A stretch of 5,678 nucleotides of DNA, from positions 1-5,678 of the forward strand of contig SUVI01000194.1 of the NCBI GenBank assembly GCA_015062085.1, read 5' to 3'. Of this stretch, positions 1-5,241 are shown piece after piece (the first letter of the stretch is position 1; the number at the start of each line of letters is the position of its first letter). The translations under genes were made by a program, and so were the position numbers. The stretch is from Planctomycetaceae bacterium (GTDB lineage Bacteria > Planctomycetota > Planctomycetia > Pirellulales > Thermoguttaceae). Under the pieces are notes generated by a model. It saw only the letters and a list, made by a program, of their open reading frames with translations, did no database searches and was not told where the DNA came from.

Positions 1-2
1 AA

Positions 3-842
3 AAGACGGTCTTTGAAGCGACGGGGAGCTGCTGGATCCCGGCAGGAGCGTGGTCTGTCGCAGCGTCATTCGTGCGGGAATTTCCTGCATTGGAAGAGTG
101 GAAGGACGATTTTTGGGCGGAAAAGGATGGGGAACTGAAACTGGTCGTTTCGGAACCGGGCGAGGAGCCGGAACTCGTGAGTGAAGCGTTCACGATCAGC
201 GTCTTGCCGCGTCCGAAAGCTGAAATGGAACTTCTGGACCGAATGTATGCGGAATTCCCGAAGGAGCGGTTTCCGACGGAGGAAACAGTGACGCTGGGAC
301 CGCCGCAGACCACGTTCGGGAACTATGCCGTGACGCCCGCGACGGAGGGTGACCATCTGGACCGGGCGACAGAGTGCCGTTTCAGGATCAGCCGGGAATC
401 GCCGGTCTCGGCATACTCGCTCCAACGGTGTGTTTTGCGTGTCGGAATGCGGAAACCGGAGTTTGCACTTTCGCCGATGGACGATGCGGAGCGGATACGG
501 CTGCCGGGGAAATTTTCGGGAACGCTGGGACACGAGATCCGGCTTCTATGCGAGACGGAACGTTTTTTGACGTTCCCAGCCTCGAATCTTTTCCGCGAGA
601 TCTTCGATGCGCCGTTTCCGCAGCGTGTCTCTTTCGCGCTGAGATTTCTGGCCTGGCGTCCGCGAACGCTTGAGGAATTCCGGCGGATCCGGACGACTGC
701 GGAGGAGGCAGGCATTTCAGATGAAGAGAAAAAGGCCCTCGCGCGTCTTGCCTGGGAATGGGAAGAGGCGGTCTGGGAGTTGGAGAAAGGATTCCGGCTC
801 GTCTCGCCGTATGCGCGTTCGATCCTCATCCCGAAACCATGA
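3..842 (+). CDS. Hypothetical protein, 3' part only (5' end outside the window)
   Basis: The frame is open from the left edge of the window, with no stop upstream of a possible GTG at 72, so the gene most likely starts before the window; 279 residues are visible. I do not recognise the family. The first ~70 visible residues alternate hydrophobic and charged positions and contain a GSCWIPAGAW segment near the edge, in the style of a beta-sandwich domain. The rest is charged and rich in Glu, Arg and aromatic residues. The last ~60 residues (EEFRRIRTTAEEAG, then DEEKKALARLAWEWEEAVWE) look helical. No signal peptide or membrane segment is visible, but the true N-terminus is missing. It ends with a TGA at 840-842 and an intrinsic terminator follows about 80 bases later, so it is the last gene of its transcript. 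A long minus-strand frame at 323-829 is treated as a shadow. The reading frame is fairly sure; the function is unknown. Confidence 0.7.
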   Translation, partial: KTVFEATGSCWIPAGAWSVAASFVREFPALEEWKDDFWAEKDGELKLVVSEPGEEPELVSEAFTISVLPRPKAEMELLDRMYAEFPKERFPTEETVTLGPPQTTFGNYAVTPATEGDHLDRATECRFRISRESPVSAYSLQRCVLRVGMRKPEFALSPMDDAERIRLPGKFSGTLGHEIRLLCETERFLTFPASNLFREIFDAPFPQRVSFALRFLAWRPRTLEEFRRIRTTAEEAGISDEEKKALARLAWEWEEAVWELEKGFRLVSPYARSILIPKP

Positions 843-923
843 AAAAGCCGGCATTTTCGTGAGTCTTCGCGGGTCCGTGTGAAAATATGCGGGCGGAATG
901 GGAAAAGATGCTGAAATTGCGTG

Positions 924-955
924 AAGGGGGGCGGCTGTGCCCCTTGCTTTTTTTT
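924..955 (+). terminator. Intrinsic terminator after the first gene
   Basis: AAGGGG (924-929) pairs with CCCCTT (940-945) around a ten-base loop, and eight consecutive T follow at 948-955. This is the usual shape of a factor-independent terminator and it sits about 80 bases past the stop of the upstream gene. Its 3' arm and T-run overlap the -35 region of the next promoter. Confidence 0.65.
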
Positions 956-971
956 GGAAATACACTATAAT
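944..971 (+). promoter_or_regulatory. sigma70-type promoter of the thiamine leader
   Basis: TTGCTT (944-949), a 16-base spacer and a perfect TATAAT (966-971) lie just upstream of the TPP riboswitch. Transcription would start near 978-980, about five bases before the first P1 base of the aptamer, which is the expected geometry. The -35 match is only partial (3 of 6). Confidence 0.65.
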
Positions 972-984
972 GAACGGCAGCATA

Positions 985-1068
985 CGTAATGGGGTGCTGC
1001 GGTTCGTGCCGCGGCTGAGATCAGACCCTTGGAACCTGAACCGGGTAATTCCGGCGCAGGAATTTACG
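985..1068 (+). ncRNA. TPP (THI-box) riboswitch aptamer
   Basis: The conserved THI-box blocks are all present in order: GGGGTGC (991-997), GCTGAGA (1014-1020), ACCCTT (1025-1030), GAACCTGA (1032-1039) and GGGTAATTCCGGCGCAGGA (1043-1061). P1 closes with CGTAA (985-989) against TTACG (1064-1068). One arm is formed by CCTG (1035-1038) with CAGG (1057-1060) and CCGG (1041-1044) with CCGG (1051-1054). Another has GCGG pairing with CCGC around TTCGTG. It lies between a good promoter and thi4, so it senses thiamine pyrophosphate and represses thiamine synthesis when the cofactor is plentiful. The motif is so characteristic that the identification is close to certain. Confidence 0.95.
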
Positions 1069-1074
1069 AAGAAA

Positions 1075-1145
1075 GTGTTTCCGGGACTGCAGTTCGTTCT
1101 GGAAAACACGCATTTCCCTTTCGGAAAGAAAGGATCCAAAGAGAG
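1075..1145 (+). promoter_or_regulatory. Riboswitch expression platform and thi4 ribosome-binding region
   Basis: Between aptamer and start codon there are two hairpins and no T-run, so control is more likely at translation than at transcription. Hairpin one pairs GTGTTTCC (1075-1082) with GGAAAACAC (1101-1109), with one bulged A. Hairpin two pairs CCTTTC (1117-1122) with GAAAGG (1128-1133) around a GGAAA loop and would bury the purine-rich AAAGGA. The nearer Shine-Dalgarno candidate is AAAGAGAG (1138-1145), five bases before the ATG at 1151. I could not find an obvious strand exchanging with P1, so the switching mechanism is inferred. Confidence 0.45.
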
Positions 1146-1150
1146 CAGTC

Positions 1151-1933
1151 ATGTCCATTGAAAACGTCATTTCGTCGGCGATCGTCCGTACTTTCAGCGA
1201 AAAATTTGTGAATCATCTCCAGGTCGACGTCGCCATCGTCGGCGGCGGTCCCTCTGCGATGGTCGCGGCCCGCGATCTGGCTGCGGCAGGCGCGAAGGTT
1301 GCCGTGTTTGAGCGCAAACTCGCACCGGGCGGCGGAACGTGGGGCGGCGGAATGCTCTTCAATGAAGTGGTCGTTCAGTCCGATGCGACGAACATTTTGG
1401 ATGATTTCGGGATCCGCTATCTGCCGATCGACGGCGCAGAAGGCTACTTCACGCTCGATTCCGTTGAAATGGCGAGCGCACTGATCTACGGTGCCGTTCA
1501 TTCCGGCGCGAAGATCTTCAATTCCATGAGCGTTGAAGACATCATTTTCAAGGAAGGCAAAGTCGGCGGTCTGGTCATCAACTGGACTCCGGTGGAACGC
1601 CTGGGAATGCACGTGGACCCGCTGACCGTCGTCTCGAAATGCGTCCTTGACGGAACGGGCCATCCGAGCGAGATCATGAATCTGGCCGTCAATAAAGCGC
1701 ACATCGCTCTCAACACGCCGACCGGCAAGATCCTCGGCGAGAAACCGATGTGGGTCGACAGCGGCGAGGCTTCCACCGTCGAAAACACGCAGGAGTACTT
1801 CCCCGGTCTGTTTGCCTGCGGAATGAGCGCGAACAATGTGATGGGCGGATACCGTATGGGACCGATCTTCGGCGGAATGCTCATGTCTGGCCGGAAAGCT
1901 GCGAAGCTGATTCTCGAACGTCTCAGAAAATAG
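1151..1933 (+). CDS. thi4: Thi4-family thiazole synthase (sulfide-dependent type)
   Basis: Thi4 builds the ADP-thiazole precursor of thiamine from NAD and glycine in the cytoplasm. The 260-residue product has an N-terminal dinucleotide-binding fold with [15 protein letters not shown] from about residue 30, an acidic ribose-binding end of strand two (FERK, 53-56), the Thi4 signature [12 protein letters not shown] (60-71), and the C-terminal [16 protein letters not shown] block (232-247). At the position where the yeast enzyme carries its sacrificial cysteine (in CCMDP), this protein has His154 in GMHVDPL, as in methanogen Thi4. That predicts a catalytic enzyme using free sulfide, with metal help, rather than a single-turnover enzyme. 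The length is normal for the prokaryotic forms. It is the first gene after the TPP riboswitch and is followed by a terminator and then thiE, so regulation by TPP is expected. Sulfide use is inferred from the residue and family knowledge. Confidence 0.95.
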   Translation: MSIENVISSAIVRTFSEKFVNHLQVDVAIVGGGPSAMVAARDLAAAGAKVAVFERKLAPGGGTWGGGMLFNEVVVQSDATNILDDFGIRYLPIDGAEGYFTLDSVEMASALIYGAVHSGAKIFNSMSVEDIIFKEGKVGGLVINWTPVERLGMHVDPLTVVSKCVLDGTGHPSEIMNLAVNKAHIALNTPTGKILGEKPMWVDSGEASTVENTQEYFPGLFACGMSANNVMGGYRMGPIFGGMLMSGRKAAKLILERLRK

Positions 1934-1979
1934 GATCCTGCTCCCGCTCCCAAGCAGTCCAGAGTCCGTTTTGAATCAG

Positions 1980-2016
1980 AACCGCCGACAGAGTGAGTGG
2001 CTCGCCGGCGGTTTTT
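1980..2016 (+). terminator. Intrinsic terminator between thi4 and thiE
   Basis: AACCGCCG (1980-1987) pairs perfectly with CGGCGGTT (2006-2013) around an 18-base loop that can form a small inner GAG/CTC stem. Five T follow (2012-2016). The hairpin lies 46 bases after the thi4 stop and 34 bases before the thiE start, so it should reduce thiE transcript relative to thi4 unless it is leaky or thiE has its own start site. Confidence 0.7.
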
Positions 2017-2037
2017 CATGTCTTTCTGTTTTATGTT

Positions 2038-2043
2038 AAAGGA
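2038..2043 (+). promoter_or_regulatory. Ribosome binding site that fixes the thiE start
   Basis: AAAGGA stands seven bases before the ATG at 2051. An in-frame GTG at 1997 would add 18 residues encoded partly by the terminator hairpin and has no comparable site, so the ATG at 2051 is preferred. Confidence 0.65.
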
Positions 2044-2050
2044 AAAGCCC

Positions 2051-2710
2051 ATGGGATCCTGTTTCCCCACACTTGCGAGCCGGCTCGCAGCTTTTGAAAA
2101 TGCGGATCTTTACCCGGTCATCTCGTCGGAATTCTGCGCAGGCCGCGATCCGTTCGATATCTTCTGCGCGGCTGCAGAAGGCGGGGCGAAAGTCATTCAG
2201 ATCCGGGAAAAGAACTGGAACAAAGCGGCGATCCATCACCTCGCATGCCGATGCCGGGAAATTGCGAACCGCTTCGGCGTGCTGATCATCATCGATGACC
2301 ATCTCGACGTTGCGCTGACGGCGTGTGCGGACGGCGTGCATCTCGGTCAGGAGGATCTTCCGATCGATGCGGCAAAACGGATCGCGCCGGAACTTCTCCT
2401 TGGTTCCTCGACGCATAATTTGCCGGAGATCGAGACCGCGCAGGCCTTGGGGACCGGTTATCTGAATATCGGCCCCATCTTCGCGACGCAGACGAAAACG
2501 GTAGGAATGCCGCCTCTGGGAGTCGATTTTCTCAAAGAAATGGTCCCGCACGTTCGCGTTCCTTTCTCCGTCATGGGAGGGATCAAAGCTCGCCACATTC
2601 CGGAACTCGTGCAGGCCGGAGCGAAACACATCGCCATGGTGACGGAAGTGACTCAGGCGCCCGATCCTGCGGAAAAAGTCCGGGAACTGCGGAGTCTGTT
2701 TCGTAAATGA
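2051..2710 (+). CDS. thiE: Thiamine-phosphate synthase ThiE
   Basis: ThiE couples hydroxymethylpyrimidine diphosphate to thiazole phosphate, giving thiamine phosphate and pyrophosphate. The 219-residue product is of normal length and is a single TIM-barrel domain. In order one sees QIREK (50-54, diphosphate binding), IIDDHLDVAL (80-89; the usual Asn before Asp is Asp here), the family hallmark DGVHLGQEDLP (94-104) with the second metal-binding Asp at 102, GSSTH (118-122), the substrate loop NIGPIFATQTKT (139-150), and the phosphate-binding MGGI (175-178). The ending GAKHIAMVTEV is also typical. It stands downstream of thi4 in the same direction, with a terminator hairpin between them, so part of its expression probably comes from readthrough under riboswitch control. 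Its downstream neighbour galT is convergent, across a tandem repeat array. Nothing in the sequence suggests it is damaged. Confidence 0.95.
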   Translation: MGSCFPTLASRLAAFENADLYPVISSEFCAGRDPFDIFCAAAEGGAKVIQIREKNWNKAAIHHLACRCREIANRFGVLIIIDDHLDVALTACADGVHLGQEDLPIDAAKRIAPELLLGSSTHNLPEIETAQALGTGYLNIGPIFATQTKTVGMPPLGVDFLKEMVPHVRVPFSVMGGIKARHIPELVQAGAKHIAMVTEVTQAPDPAEKVRELRSLFRK

Positions 2711-2728
2711 ATTTCGTGGTTTCTGCGG

Positions 2729-2827
2729 TTTGAACGCAGTTTGAACGCAGTTTGAACGCAGGGTGAACGCAGTGTGAACGCAGGGTGAACGCAGGGTGAA
2801 CGCAGGGTGAACACAGGGTGAACGCAG
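2729..2827 (+). repeat. Nine tandem copies of an 11-bp unit between convergent thiE and galT
   Basis: The unit is NNTGAACGCAG. Units 1-3 read TTTGAACGCAG. Units 4, 6, 7 and 9 read GGTGAACGCAG. Unit 5 reads TGTGAACGCAG. Unit 8 reads GGTGAACACAG. There are no insertions between units, giving exactly 99 bases. The left end starts 18 bases after the thiE stop, and the right end touches the galT stop codon (2828-2830 on the minus strand). Just before and in unit 1, CTGCG (2723-2727) and CGCAG (2735-2739) can form a five-pair hairpin. The unit length is close to one helical turn. The array could be neutral slippage, a phased protein-binding site, or transcript tails for both genes. No classical terminator is seen here. 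Confidence 0.95.
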
Positions 2828-3901
2828 TCAGGCGAGCTTCTTTCCGGAAAAAAGCGCAGCCGCCATGGTTTCAGGAGCGATCGGATTCACGAAACAGCCG
2901 GTCCCCAGCTCAAAACCTGCCTGCCGAGTGATCCGCGGGCAGATCTCCAGCCGCCAGTGAAAGTTTTCGTCTGCCGACATTCCAGAAACGGTCGGTGTCC
3001 AAGGAGAAGTACGCAGCACAAGATTGAAATCGCAGCCGCTGAGCGTCTTTTCCAGTTTTCGGAGCGTGCTTTGGAGCACTTCCGCCAGATCATCCAGTTC
3101 CTCGCGGCGGGACTGTATGAAACAGGGAACGTGACGCTTCGGCACGATGTGGATCTCACCGGCAAAGCGGGACGCAAAAGGACAGAAGACCGCAAAATAC
3201 GCAGTTTCTTCCACGAGACGCCACTTTTCTGCCAGCTCGTACTTTAGAACCTCACAGTGCCAGCACGTGCCGTTTTTTTGGGCATAGTCCGTCAGAAACG
3301 TCTGCTCGGTACACACTGACGGCGGGATGGATCGGAGCGCCGCGATCTGGGAGTGAAGATGCTCCAGAGACGCACCTGCCGCGGGGCCCTGATTCTTGAA
3401 AAACTGCACGTACCGCCACTTTTTCTCCTTTTGCAGCTGACGGATCCTGCGATGACAGAAATGGATGAGGTACTGAAATTCCTCCCCATTCAGCGCAGCC
3501 AGCTGTTTCTCATGAAAAGGAACTTCTACCAGAACTTCCTGCTTCCCCGTATTCGGCATGGCTATGTGCGGACCAAAATGCTGAAGAGTATGCTCCGGAT
3601 CTGCTTCGAGAAATGGAAAACGGTTGGGAACGGCACGGATCATCCAGCCTGAAGAATTCGGTTTACGGTATCGGTCCAGCTCTGAGTCCGAGGTGTTTTT
3701 GGAAACGGATGAAGAGAGAAGAACGTCAACTTCTCCCGGTGTCTCGTACTCATTTCCTTCACAGAATGGACAACCAGGCTGGGAAATGTGTACCGCAGAA
3801 GCAGCAGGAGCCATTCGAGGCACTTCTTCGTAATCTTTCGGCCGGGCTGCGCGTTTTTCGCAAATGGCGGTCCATGTATCGTAAACCGGAGAGTATCGCA
3901 T
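2828..3901 (-). CDS. galT: Galactose-1-phosphate uridylyltransferase (GalT family)
   Basis: GalT swaps UMP between UDP-glucose and galactose 1-phosphate through a uridylylated histidine (Leloir pathway). The 357-residue product has the zinc-site CPFCEGNE (44-51), the GalT strand WMIRAVPNRFP (86-96), VEVPFHEK (125-132), and the active-site block FKNQGPAAGASLEHLHSQI starting at residue 168. By alignment from memory with the E. coli enzyme, Cys44, Cys47, His130 and His181 would hold zinc and His183 would be the nucleophile. A second CWHC (213-216) opens the C-terminal half. HIVPKRH (251-257), HWRLEICPR (315-323) and GFELGTGCFVNPIAPE (329-344) complete the family pattern. The active site reads HLH where E. 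coli has HPH, as in the more distant GalT-like branch, so a related nucleotidyl transfer on another sugar phosphate is possible. A weak AGGGA lies eight bases before the ATG. It is convergent with thiE and its stop codon abuts the repeat array. Confidence 0.9.
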   Translation of the reverse strand: MRYSPVYDTWTAICEKRAARPKDYEEVPRMAPAASAVHISQPGCPFCEGNEYETPGEVDVLLSSSVSKNTSDSELDRYRKPNSSGWMIRAVPNRFPFLEADPEHTLQHFGPHIAMPNTGKQEVLVEVPFHEKQLAALNGEEFQYLIHFCHRRIRQLQKEKKWRYVQFFKNQGPAAGASLEHLHSQIAALRSIPPSVCTEQTFLTDYAQKNGTCWHCEVLKYELAEKWRLVEETAYFAVFCPFASRFAGEIHIVPKRHVPCFIQSRREELDDLAEVLQSTLRKLEKTLSGCDFNLVLRTSPWTPTVSGMSADENFHWRLEICPRITRQAGFELGTGCFVNPIAPETMAAALFSGKKLA

Positions 3902-3960
3902 GACGGGGATCCCTGAATAAATCGGTTTGCGTGGGAAGGAATCTGAAAACGGTTGCGCCT

Positions 3961-3988
3961 ATTTTATCGGAAGAACTTTTTTTTACCA
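3961..3988 (-). promoter_or_regulatory. Weak candidate promoter for galT
   Basis: On the minus strand TGGTAA (3983-3988), a 16-base spacer and TAAAAT (3961-3966) lie about 60 bases upstream of the galT ATG. The -10 is acceptable and the -35 poor, so this is only a candidate. Confidence 0.25.
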
Positions 3989-4018
3989 GCCCCCAAAAGA
4001 CGGAAATTTGAAATTTTC

Positions 4019-4279
4019 TCAAAGTTTTTGAGGTACATCTGACATAGCCTCTAGAACACTTTTTATTTTAAGAATCTGCCTAATCCCTACATGTAAACCA
4101 TCCGTCTTATCTGTGACTTTTCTAGGGGAAGTTTCCACAAACCCGTAAAAAATGCTTAGATTCTCTGAATTGACATTCTCTAAGTTTCCGATATTCTCCA
4201 TAATCACGTGATGGATGATTTTGTTTGTTTTGCCTATTTTACGTAAAAGAAACAACAGGCAGAATAAAAAAATATCCAA
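4019..4279 (-). CDS. Doubtful small reading frame in the AT-rich island
   Basis: An 86-residue minus-strand frame fits almost exactly inside the AT-rich stretch. It begins with a hydrophobic run (MDIFLFCLLFLLRK) followed by a polar part containing ENIGNLENVNSENLS and VETSPRKVTDKTDG. I recognise no family. There is no good ribosome binding site; the nearest purine run, GGAAA, is 11 bases away. A stop-free frame of this length in 34% G+C DNA is somewhat longer than chance would favour but is not decisive. It could be a real small foreign gene, a gene fragment, or noise. Confidence 0.2.
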   Translation of the reverse strand: MDIFLFCLLFLLRKIGKTNKIIHHVIMENIGNLENVNSENLSIFYGFVETSPRKVTDKTDGLHVGIRQILKIKSVLEAMSDVPQKL

Positions 4280-4312
4280 TGTTGATTCAAATTTCCACGA
4301 TAAAGTAGTATT
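4019..4312. other. AT-rich island between galT and the csrA block
   Basis: Counting bases per line gives roughly 28-40% G+C across about 300 bases, against about 60% in thi4. No transposase motif, terminal inverted repeat or recognised gene is seen. A small hairpin, CTCAAA (4018-4023) with TTTGAG (4027-4032), sits at its left edge. A modest promoter-like pair, TTGATT (4282-4287) and TAGTAT (4306-4311) with an 18-base spacer, sits at the right edge pointing to the csrA block. The base bias suggests acquired or decaying DNA, or a long regulatory gap. Confidence 0.5.
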
Positions 4313-4314
4313 GA

Positions 4315-4536
4315 GAGAGGGAAATTCGTATTTGTGTTTTTTCCGGCTGCACGTTCGTGTGCTGGGAGCGTTTCACGAAGCGGATCTCAGAAGAAGAAGT
4401 ACGCTGGCTTCTTTGTCTCCCAAAGGGGCGTTTCATTGAAGGGAACGTTCCGCAGATCAACACGGAAGAGAGGGATCGTAAATGGTCTGCTGTCAGCTCA
4501 GAATTTCCAATTGTTCTGAACTATGTGACTATGTGA
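4315..4536 (+). pseudogene. Probable coding remnant upstream of the small csrA-linked gene
   Basis: This frame is open for 74 codons but has no ATG before its last codon; only GTG at 4357 or rare ATT codons could start it, and none has a convincing ribosome site apart from GAGAGAGGG at 4313-4321 before an ATT at 4330. The translation has a protein-like character with runs such as RFTKRISEEEVRWLL and GNVPQINTEERDRKW, and normal codon choice for this genome. It stops inside a perfect 8-bp tandem repeat (4521-4536). Removing one copy would carry the frame straight into the downstream small gene, so a longer ancestral gene broken by the duplication is possible. I do not recognise the family. It could also be chance. 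Confidence 0.35.
4521..4536 (+). repeat. Perfect 8-bp tandem duplication
   Basis: CTATGTGA occurs twice back to back. The second copy supplies the TGA (4534-4536) that ends the upstream open segment. Eight is not a multiple of three, so the duplication shifts frame. Confidence 0.8.
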
Positions 4537-4563
4537 ACGAGACGATTTGTCTCCACAATCATT

Positions 4564-4595
4564 TAAAAAAGGATGCGTTTCAGATGACGAAACGC
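4564..4595 (+). promoter_or_regulatory. Ribosome site resembling a CsrA target, plus start-codon hairpin
   Basis: The run AAAAAAGGATGC (4565-4576) is the only good ribosome binding site for the small gene (ten bases to the ATG at 4584). It also resembles the CsrA target consensus around its ARGGAUG core. Immediately after it, GCGTTTC (4575-4581) pairs perfectly with GAAACGC (4589-4595), leaving the ATG inside a seven-base loop. Such a layout would allow CsrA or the fold itself to govern translation. The CsrA link is inference. Confidence 0.4.
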
Positions 4596-4781
4596 CTGCT
4601 TCGGCGAAGTGGAAGGCCGTGCGGTATTTTTTACTGCATCCATGGACCAAGGATGGTCAAATTGACTGCCATTTGGGAAGCAGAGAAGAATCAGGTCCTG
4701 TTTTACGGCCCAACAGGAGAAAAAGTTCAACAGACGAAGATCCTGGATTCGATTCATGATGATTTGAGTCTTGGATTTTGA
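4584..4781 (+). CDS. Small conserved-looking protein preceding csrA
   Basis: The product has 65 residues, starting MTKRLLRRSG with a basic head, then a compact beta-rich part: GIFYCIHGPRMVKLTAIWEA (14-33) and NQVLFYGPTGEKVQQTKI (36-53), and an acidic tail. No membrane segment or signal peptide is seen. I know no named family; the GPR-VKLTAIW pattern followed by FYGPTGE reads like a small folded domain and not a random frame. The start at 4584 is chosen for AAAAGGA upstream; an in-frame ATG at 4482 would add 34 residues without a good ribosome site and overlap the other open segment. The stop is 19 bases before csrA, so the two genes are probably one operon, suggesting a role in, or control by, the Csr system. 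It may be the 3' end of a longer broken gene. Confidence 0.6.
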   Translation: MTKRLLRRSGRPCGIFYCIHGPRMVKLTAIWEAEKNQVLFYGPTGEKVQQTKILDSIHDDLSLGF

Positions 4782-4788
4782 ATTTCGC

Positions 4789-4796
4789 AGGGAGGT
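4789..4796 (+). promoter_or_regulatory. Strong ribosome binding site of csrA
   Basis: AGGGAGGT lies four bases before the ATG at 4801. It is the best Shine-Dalgarno in this part of the window and fixes the csrA start. It contains GGA, so the product could compete with ribosomes here. Confidence 0.7.
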
Positions 4797-4800
4797 AGAA

Positions 4801-5142
4801 ATGCTTGTTTTGTCTCGCAAGGAGAGTGAGCGGATCCGCGTAGGCGATTCCATCGTCGTGACGGTGGTACGGCTTACGAAGGATCGTGTCCGCCTTGGGA
4901 TCGAAGCACCGGATGATGTTTTGGTTTTGCGCGACGAGCTGGAGAAGGATTCGGAACCAGCGCCCGTTGGAATGAATCGCAAACCGGCTTCTGGGCCGCA
5001 GGGTTGGGGGATGCCCTCCAGAAATCGGAATCCTTATTCCGGAAACTTGGAAATGTCGGACTGCTCGGTCATGATCGAGGAAGATCCTGAGGTTATGGAA
5101 CGTCCCATGCGCCGTAGTGCAGAACGTCCGTTTCCCTATTGA
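4801..5142 (+). CDS. csrA: CsrA-family RNA-binding regulator with extended C-terminus
   Basis: CsrA dimers bind GGA motifs in mRNA leaders and change translation or stability. Residues 1-47 match the CsrA core: MLVLSRKESERIRVGD, then IVVTVVRLTKDRVRLG and IEAPDDVLVLRDEL. Leu4 and Arg44, the RNA-contacting positions known from E. coli, are both in place. The protein runs to 113 residues, about twice the usual ~60. The extra ~65 residues are Pro, Gly, Asn, Arg and Glu rich (GPQGWGMPSRNRNPYSG; MIEEDPEVMERPMRR), without clear secondary structure, and look like a flexible tail. The ATG at 4801 has a strong AGGGAGGT four bases upstream; an in-frame TTG at 4771 lies inside the preceding gene and is rejected. 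It follows the small gene by 19 bases and is followed by a strong terminator. The GGGAGG itself could be an autoregulatory CsrA site. Confidence 0.93.
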   Translation: MLVLSRKESERIRVGDSIVVTVVRLTKDRVRLGIEAPDDVLVLRDELEKDSEPAPVGMNRKPASGPQGWGMPSRNRNPYSGNLEMSDCSVMIEEDPEVMERPMRRSAERPFPY

Positions 5143-5213
5143 TCCAGTGGGCGTGTGATCCGATAGACGTCTAGCAGTTCAGCTCGCATCCGCAGCCCGT
5201 AACTCGCAGACTT

Positions 5214-5241
5214 CTGGACTTGGTGATCGTGTCGAGTCCAG
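5214..5241 (+). other. Seven-pair hairpin downstream of csrA
   Basis: CTGGACT (5214-5220) pairs perfectly with AGTCCAG (5235-5241) around a 14-base loop. Only TTTC follows, so it is at best a weak terminator or part of a 3' untranslated structure, 18 bases before the stronger terminator. Confidence 0.4.

Noticed and set aside
323..829. 168-residue minus-strand frame opposite the first gene
   Set aside because: The plus-strand frame is longer, open to the window edge and followed by a terminator in the right direction; the minus product is Arg/Ser-rich in the way typical of shadow frames.
1064..1702. Long minus-strand open frame opposite thi4
   Set aside because: It is antisense to a complete, motif-rich thi4 and has no family motifs or ribosome site of its own.
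1997..2050. Upstream GTG start for thiE
   Set aside because: The extension would be encoded by the terminator hairpin and its T-run; the ATG at 2051 has a well-placed AAAGGA and matches the family length.
2036..2629. Long minus-strand open frame opposite thiE
   Set aside because: It mirrors the codon bias of thiE, which carries all family motifs; the antisense product is Arg-rich and unrecognisable.
2729..2827. CRISPR array
   Set aside because: The units are 11 bp and directly adjacent with no unique spacers, so it is a plain tandem repeat.
4334..4519. 61-codon GTG-started frame overlapping the coding remnant
   Set aside because: Its product is Arg/Ser/Lys-rich without pattern, while the neighbouring frame (4315-4536) has more protein-like text.
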